DNA from: an uncultured Clostridia bacterium
GTDB taxonomy: Bacteria > Bacillota > Clostridia > UBA1381
NCBI GenBank assembly: GCA_934489015.1
Contig: CAKSSN010000024.1
Coordinates: forward strand, 1-39,198
DNA length: 39,198 nt
Reading direction: 5' to 3'
In this document: piece after piece, positions 35,532 through 39,198 of the stretch
How the letters are laid out: each line of letters begins with the position of its first letter
Position numbering within the stretch: position 1 is the first letter of the stretch
The notes under the pieces: generated by a model
The model's input: only the letters and a program-made list of their open reading frames with translations
Database searches by the model: none
Told to the model about the DNA's origin: nothing
Made by a program: the position numbers and the translations under genes

Positions 35532-36965
35532 TCAATATATAATCCTGATTACAACTCCCGGTTCAGATGTGTCGTCAATGCCGTTTTCGGAAGTCCCAAA
35601 GTCGTGTATTATCTTTCCGTCAATGACAATTCTATTATCAAAAAAATCAATCTTTTCAGTAATATCTGTAGCACTACCTAACGCAATATCCTGAATAAAA
35701 ATTCTGCCTTTTGTCAATTTTGTATTGATTACAAGTTTGTCATACTCTCCGAATATTCCGAACAAATCAGCATTTGCGCCGTCTATCACCACTTCGCATT
35801 TCGGCAAAATGTATTCCCTGCCCCGCGTTCTTCCGAGCGTTGCCACAGACACTGCTCCGTTCGGATTTTTTGACGAAACCGCATACGGAACAAGACCGTT
35901 CTTGTCAGGTTTAATCTTTGGCAGCGGCATTGCGCGCGAAATTGCCGCCGGAGCTGATTTTTCAACCCGCTCGCCGTCTTTAGATCCCCACCATTTTTCA
36001 AATTCCGCGCTTTGCAGATTTATATCCCAGAAGTCGCTAAGTCTTTCACCGCTTATCTGAATATCCGTTTTTATAACTCCGAAAGCCGGCGCCATTCTGT
36101 GCCATCGAACCGCGCGCAGAATTTCCGTCGTTTTTGTTTTTATGTTTCTATGCATTTCAGGGAAGGATAAATCCGGTTCGCCGTTCGGCAAATTGCCACG
36201 CATCGGGTGACGCATAACTCCCATTACACACCCGAGCGCTGCAGCTATATATGCCTCGTCCTCACAGTTTATCATTCCGCCGTCGGTATATGTAAGACAT
36301 TCCGCATTTTTTTGCATGGTCATAGGTATTGACATAATTGCGGGGACATCATATGTACGGAACACCTCACCGAACGAAATTGCACCTGGCAGCATTGCGT
36401 GTTCTATTAAGACATCCGGGGCGTATTTTTTCTGAAGCCTTGTAAGCATCTTTCGAAACTCCAAATTTTTTGACCTGTTGCCCCAGTCAACCTTCCAATA
36501 GGAAAATCCCGCATCGTTGCACCATCTGAGGCGTTTTGTCCAGTATTCCTCCACGCTTTTTTCCGGGTACAAGGGCGATTCCTGCGCACACACCCAACCT
36601 CCTAGACCTTTCCACCCTAAACACTTTACCGCCTCGGTAAGCTTTCCAAGACTCTTTTCCGGGTTATTTTCCATATAATATTTCGGAAATTTTTCCCTGT
36701 TGAGCACAAGACTTCCGTAATATTTTTCATAATCGCATATTGGTACATCCCAGCTGTCATCCATTACCAATAATAAATCCTTTCGTGCTTTCTCATAGAA
36801 ATTTGCCCATCCCTGCGTAGGCCCGTTCCCGAACAGGTTCTCCTCTGTCATATATTGACGTTGCTTTTCCGGCCCGCCGTTATCGCATGCATAAAGCTGG
36901 GTCTGCCATGTACAATAATAGTCAGGAGTCGTATTTAGCTTTTCTTCAATTAAATTTATACTCAT
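35532..36965 (-). CDS. Cytoplasmic GH27/GH36-like (clan D) glycosidase
   Basis: The 477-aa product (480 aa if the ATG at 36974 is used) has a TIM-barrel N-terminal half with LLVMDDSWDVP, LGWKGLGGWVCAQ and FSYWKVDWG. The aspartate of YWKVDWG (about residue 160) is at the position of the nucleophile in clan-D alpha-galactosidases and related enzymes. A C-terminal beta domain follows (about 340-477). There is no signal peptide, so it should act on imported sugars. The start at 36965 is preferred slightly: GGAG lies 10 bases before it but only two bases before 36974. It has its own promoter (37064-37092) and activator box (37110-37158) matching those of the long operon, and its own terminator, so it is a second unit of the same regulon. 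Other TIM-barrel families cannot be excluded. Confidence 0.7.
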   Translation of the reverse strand: MSINLIEEKLNTTPDYYCTWQTQLYACDNGGPEKQRQYMTEENLFGNGPTQGWANFYEKARKDLLLVMDDSWDVPICDYEKYYGSLVLNREKFPKYYMENNPEKSLGKLTEAVKCLGWKGLGGWVCAQESPLYPEKSVEEYWTKRLRWCNDAGFSYWKVDWGNRSKNLEFRKMLTRLQKKYAPDVLIEHAMLPGAISFGEVFRTYDVPAIMSIPMTMQKNAECLTYTDGGMINCEDEAYIAAALGCVMGVMRHPMRGNLPNGEPDLSFPEMHRNIKTKTTEILRAVRWHRMAPAFGVIKTDIQISGERLSDFWDINLQSAEFEKWWGSKDGERVEKSAPAAISRAMPLPKIKPDKNGLVPYAVSSKNPNGAVSVATLGRTRGREYILPKCEVVIDGANADLFGIFGEYDKLVINTKLTKGRIFIQDIALGSATDITEKIDFFDNRIVIDGKIIHDFGTSENGIDDTSEPGVVIRIIY

Positions 36966-37063
36966 TATAATCATACTCCATTATGTTATTATTTTAGAAT
37001 ACATACCTGTTTGCACATTAAATCATTTTTTAGCTTTCACTGCGCAACGATTTCTCACAATTA

Positions 37064-37092
37064 ATTATATACCCATACTCCCGTTTATGCAA
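37064..37092 (-). promoter_or_regulatory. Predicted promoter of the GH27/36-like gene
   Basis: On the minus strand, TTGCAT (37087-37092) and a perfect TATAAT (37064-37069) are exactly 17 bp apart. The predicted start near 37057 gives a leader of roughly 85-90 nt. The activator box begins 17 bp upstream of the -35, as at 35289-35383. Confidence 0.7.
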
Positions 37093-37109
37093 CCCAATAT
37101 TTTCATGTT

Positions 37110-37158
37110 TTATATCGCAATTCTATGTTTTAGCTGTGCTGCATATGGTGCGATAATG
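37110..37158 (-). promoter_or_regulatory. Shared 49-bp activator box, copy B
   Basis: The element has the same blocks and spacing as copy A at 35335-35383: CATTATCGCA, N16, TAAAACATA, N, AAT, N2, CGATATAA. The variable 16-bp spacer differs almost completely between the copies, so the match is not a simple recent duplication. In this copy TTATCGCA and TTGCGATA form an inverted pair, and TAAAACAT recurs 20 bp further on. Confidence 0.65.
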
Positions 37159-37172
37159 CTTTAAATTAAAAT

Positions 37173-37209
37173 CTCCAAAATGATATTTTTATTATACATT
37201 ATTTTGGAG
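37173..37209. repeat. AT-rich inverted repeat / weak hairpin
   Basis: The arms 37173-37184 and 37198-37209 are complementary over 12 bases with one mismatch. In the minus direction the stem is followed by an AT-rich stretch, so it may act as a weak terminator for transcripts coming from 37334. It may equally mark the edge of an inserted element. Confidence 0.4.
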
Positions 37210-37215
37210 GCTCTG

Positions 37216-37296
37216 TCAAGAGTTTACACAAAATAAGGGATTGCCACACAAAATAGTTGTTTTATTTCCGCGACATACAAATAAAATCTTTATCAT
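37216..37296 (-). pseudogene. Broken start of a low-molecular-weight phosphatase / ArsC-like gene
   Basis: From the ATG at 37296, with GAGGAAAAGAG just before it, the frame reads MIKILFVCRGN. This is the characteristic N-terminus of low-molecular-weight protein tyrosine phosphatases and thioredoxin-type arsenate reductases (V-C-x-G-N-x-C-R-S). After the Asn the C-R-S part of the P-loop is missing. The frame changes to unrelated sequence (TTILCGNPLFCVNS) and stops at 37216. The junction lies near 37262, where a TATTTTGTGT pair of short direct repeats and a TTTACACAAAA / TCTTGACAGAGCC stretch resemble the end of an inserted or excised element. The remnant still carries an excellent promoter (37334-37362). 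No function remains. Confidence 0.5.
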
Positions 37297-37333
37297 TCTC
37301 TTTTCCTCAATTTTATATGTTTTTATTATTGCT

Positions 37334-37362
37334 ATTATATCACAAATATGTTTGTTTTTCAA
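37334..37362 (-). promoter_or_regulatory. Strong consensus-like promoter of the broken phosphatase gene
   Basis: On the minus strand, TTGAAA (37357-37362) and TATAAT (37334-37339) are separated by exactly 17 bp. The ATG of the phosphatase remnant follows about 38 bp downstream of the -10. Transcription from here would run toward the GH27/36-like gene unless stopped by the hairpin at 37173-37209. Confidence 0.6.
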
Positions 37363-37418
37363 TTGTGCATATAATATTCTGTTTGCAATAACCCTATATT
37401 TACAGTGAGAAAGTTCTT

Positions 37419-37439
37419 GTGGGTTCATGATGAACCCAC
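37419..37439. repeat. Perfect 21-bp palindrome (operator or hairpin)
   Basis: GTGGGTTCAT and ATGAACCCAC are exact reverse complements with a single central G. The site lies 57 bp upstream of the -35 of the promoter at 37334, in the intergenic region between the winged-helix gene and the phosphatase remnant. There is no T-run, so it is more likely an operator or a small recombination or processing site than a terminator. Confidence 0.5.
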
Positions 37440-37528
37440 CCACGGTTCACGGTTGCTGCAGAGCAATCCCGTTGCAAAAACTATTTTTTTCAAAATTCAA
37501 ACAGTTTTATTTCATATTAAGAAGATCA

Positions 37529-37801
37529 TTATTTGTTTTTCAAAACATACAGATTGCTTGATTTCCCGCCGTTTTCACGATATCTTTGTTCTTTCAATAT
37601 AAATCCTGCATCAGTCAAGTCATTGATTGCCCGCTTAACCGTACTGCGTGATAAATGAGTGTCCTTGCAAATTGTTTTTATAGCAGGAAAGCAGGCATCT
37701 TCTTTGTTGCATCGCTGATAAAGATACAGAAATACCGTAGTTGCTCTCGGAGGCAGTTCGGATGCATATAGCTGAATAAGGTTATCTGTTCTTGTGGGCA
37801 T
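37529..37801 (-). CDS. Small winged-helix DNA-binding protein of a conjugative element
   Basis: The 90-aa protein has a winged-helix fold of the HTH_36 type found in replication-initiator and plasmid or ICE accessory proteins. It shows PRATTVFLYLYQRCN, then the recognition-helix region HLSRSTVKRAINDLTDAGFI at about 49-68, and a short basic wing. Its first 20 bp overlap the end of the TraG-like gene and it has a GGGGG ribosome binding site 10 bases upstream, so it is translated with that gene. In intact conjugative elements such small regulators often sit beside the coupling-protein gene. It is not linked functionally to the polysaccharide operon. Confidence 0.75.
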   Translation of the reverse strand: MPTRTDNLIQLYASELPPRATTVFLYLYQRCNKEDACFPAIKTICKDTHLSRSTVKRAINDLTDAGFILKEQRYRENGGKSSNLYVLKNK

Positions 37802-39095
37802 CTGATCTCATCCCCCTTTTCTCCATATCAATCACCGGCTCCTCTGCCTCCCACAAGTTGCCGCCAGGAGTTCTTGACGATGTTCTGCCGCTTACTCTGC
37901 CTGTTCCCTCTCGCCTTTCGATTTCTGCTATAAGCTCATCTTTCCCGGCATAATGAACTGTTTTGACGCTGTGTTTTTCCGCTTCATAATTATCATTGAG
38001 TTCAATTCCCCACTTGAAAAACAAATCCAATTTTGTACGCATAGGATTTGCACCTGTCTTTGCAACAATAAAATGAAATCTCGGCATTGTTTTAAGTTCG
38101 TCCACCGTCATCAGCGGTCTTGACATCATCTGCAAACTTCTTGAACCGTCATTCTTCGACTGTGTTACGGAACCTGACAATATTGTCTGCTCACCAAGGT
38201 TTTTGCTCATAGTTTCAGCCGTTTCGGAGTTTGGTGCAAATCCGCCGAACACGGTGAGCTGACAGTTATCAACAATGATTGACGCACCCTCTTTGCCATA
38301 GTTTTTTTCAAGCTGTGCAAGCGACTGTATGATAGCGATAATAGATATTCTTCGTGAACGCCCTGCCGAGAACATCATCTCTGCCGAATCAATTTTTGGT
38401 ATTGTTCCGATTTCATCAAGGAAAAACATTACTCTGTTTTTTAGTTTTCCGCCTGTTTCATCAGCCACTGCAAGCATCTTTCGATAGAGCTGCTGAACAA
38501 TCAATGATACAAGAAAATATTTTGTGTTGTCCTCCTCAGGCATTATAAGAAAAATAGCAGATCTTGTATTACAGAAATTTTCTGCGTCAACCGCCGTATC
38601 AAAACACAAAATCTGTTCCATTTCCGAATCGAGAAAAGCATTTAGTCTTGACAATGCCGTTGATAAAACAGACTGCATTGCCTGTTCGGAAGTATTAAGC
38701 GCTGCTCCCGCAAACCACTTTGCCTTATGTGTATCGGGAAGTTTTTGCATGAGCATCTGAAACTGTGTTTGCTTTTTATCGTCCTTGCCGGTTTTCGGCA
38801 TCGGTGCAAGCAAGTCCTGTATCATCTTAAACACAGATATAATATGCCGTTCTTCCGGCTTGCAATATTCCGCCACAAGCAATATAACCGAGGTTAGCAG
38901 TCCCTCTGCAGCATCATAGAAAAAAGCGTTTTGCCCGTACCCCGACGCATCTCCCTCTCCGGAATAAATAATTGTTTTGGCTGTTATCTTTGCGTATTTT
39001 TCTGACTTTGCCTTATCGGATATTTCTCCCGAATTTTTATACATATCCATATACTTATTTACCATAGACAGCATATTAAAGCTATCGCTCTGCAC
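37782..39095 (-). CDS. 5'-truncated TraG/VirD4 conjugative coupling protein
   Basis: The frame encodes the C-terminal two thirds of a type IV coupling ATPase. The first visible residues HIAVIDLRNPVQSDSFNML match the segment that follows the Walker A region in the family. RVMFFLDEIGTIPKI (about 221-235) is the Walker B motif, and SLAQLEKNYG and FFKWGIELNDN match later conserved regions. The Walker A region and the N-terminal membrane helices are missing. Similarity continues in frame upstream of the GTG at 39095 to about 39126, where the IS3-like end begins and a stop appears at once. The insertion therefore broke the gene and the product is non-functional for transfer. Full-length members are about 600 aa. 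It marks a disrupted integrative conjugative element next to the polysaccharide locus. Confidence 0.85.
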   Translation of the reverse strand: MQSDSFNMLSMVNKYMDMYKNSGEISDKAKSEKYAKITAKTIIYSGEGDASGYGQNAFFYDAAEGLLTSVILLVAEYCKPEERHIISVFKMIQDLLAPMPKTGKDDKKQTQFQMLMQKLPDTHKAKWFAGAALNTSEQAMQSVLSTALSRLNAFLDSEMEQILCFDTAVDAENFCNTRSAIFLIMPEEDNTKYFLVSLIVQQLYRKMLAVADETGGKLKNRVMFFLDEIGTIPKIDSAEMMFSAGRSRRISIIAIIQSLAQLEKNYGKEGASIIVDNCQLTVFGGFAPNSETAETMSKNLGEQTILSGSVTQSKNDGSRSLQMMSRPLMTVDELKTMPRFHFIVAKTGANPMRTKLDLFFKWGIELNDNYEAEKHSVKTVHYAGKDELIAEIERREGTGRVSGRTSSRTPGGNLWEAEEPVIDMEKRGMRSDAHKNR

Positions 39096-39126
39096 CGGAT
39101 TTCTGAGGTCAATTACGGCTATGTGG

Positions 39127-39198
39127 TGCTATACTAAAAAAGTAGACACAAATATGCAAAATATGATATAATAAAATAAACACAAAAACAGGAGGAAA
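39127..39198 (+). mobile_element. Left end of an IS3-like insertion sequence (partial)
   Basis: The end reads TGCTATACTA, then AAAAAAGTAGACAC, a form typical of IS3/IS150-type termini. It is followed by TAGACA-18-TATAAT as promoter and CAGGAGGAAA as ribosome binding site at the edge, so orfA should begin just beyond the window. It directly interrupts the TraG/VirD4 frame. Its internal layout matches the segment at 1-68 in inverted orientation. The transposase is not visible and the family call is inferred. Confidence 0.6.

Noticed and set aside
37216..37443. 75-codon minus-strand frame starting upstream at MGGFIMNPQ
   Set aside because: Its N-terminal part crosses a palindrome and a strong promoter and has no ribosome binding site. 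Only the internal start at 37296 matches a known protein family, so only that part is reported, as a remnant.

Overview
The window looks like chromosomal DNA from an anaerobic, glycan-degrading gut-type Firmicute (class Clostridia). The evidence is moderate-to-low GC, strong AGGAGG-type ribosome binding sites, TTGnnn-17-TATAAT promoters, S-layer-homology surface proteins, and a YesMN/LplBC/YtcQ-style regulator and importer set. The genus cannot be named from the sequence alone. No tRNA, rRNA or CRISPR array was seen.

Layout. (1) 1-1085 is a degenerate edge: the outward-facing end of an insertion sequence (1-68), two minus-strand terminators, and the 3' remnant of a HAD-type hydrolase. (2) 1140-35253 holds 17 minus-strand genes with gaps of 10-89 bp or small overlaps. 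They appear to form one very long polysaccharide-utilisation operon that ends at the hairpin at 1086-1116. In order of transcription: two sugar ABC permeases, a lipoprotein solute-binding protein, a secreted double-discoidin protein, a secreted GH141-like beta-helix enzyme, two S-layer-homology proteins, an AraC-type response regulator (YesN-like), its histidine kinase (YesM-like), a second secreted GH141-like protein, a secreted multi-CBM/SGNH esterase, two paralogous secreted TIM-barrel proteins, and then a cytoplasmic set (GH63-like hydrolase, GH141-like beta-helix protein, SGNH esterase, second GH63-like hydrolase). (3) 35532-36965 is a separate minus-strand cytoplasmic clan-D-like (GH27/36-like) glycosidase gene with its own promoter and terminator. 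(4) 37173-39198 is mobile-element debris: a broken low-molecular-weight phosphatase start with an intact promoter, a small winged-helix protein, a 5'-truncated TraG/VirD4 coupling protein, and the left end of an IS3-like element that cuts into it.

How the genes work together (inference). Secreted, partly S-layer-attached, discoidin- and CBM-bearing enzymes would deacylate and trim a complex plant or host glycan at the cell surface. The ABC importer, which lacks its own ATPase, would take up the oligosaccharides, and the four signal-less enzymes near the operon end plus the GH27/36-like enzyme would finish the breakdown in the cytoplasm. GH141 members are known as alpha-L-fucosidases or xylanases, so pectin (RG-type) or another fucosylated or xylan-like glycan is plausible, but the substrate is not proven here.

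The most interesting observation is a 49-bp element shared by the two transcription units. It occurs once upstream of each (35335-35383 and 37110-37158), each time exactly 17 bp before a -35 box that is exactly 17 bp from a -10 box. This suggests a common activator, most simply the AraC-type response regulator encoded in the operon itself.
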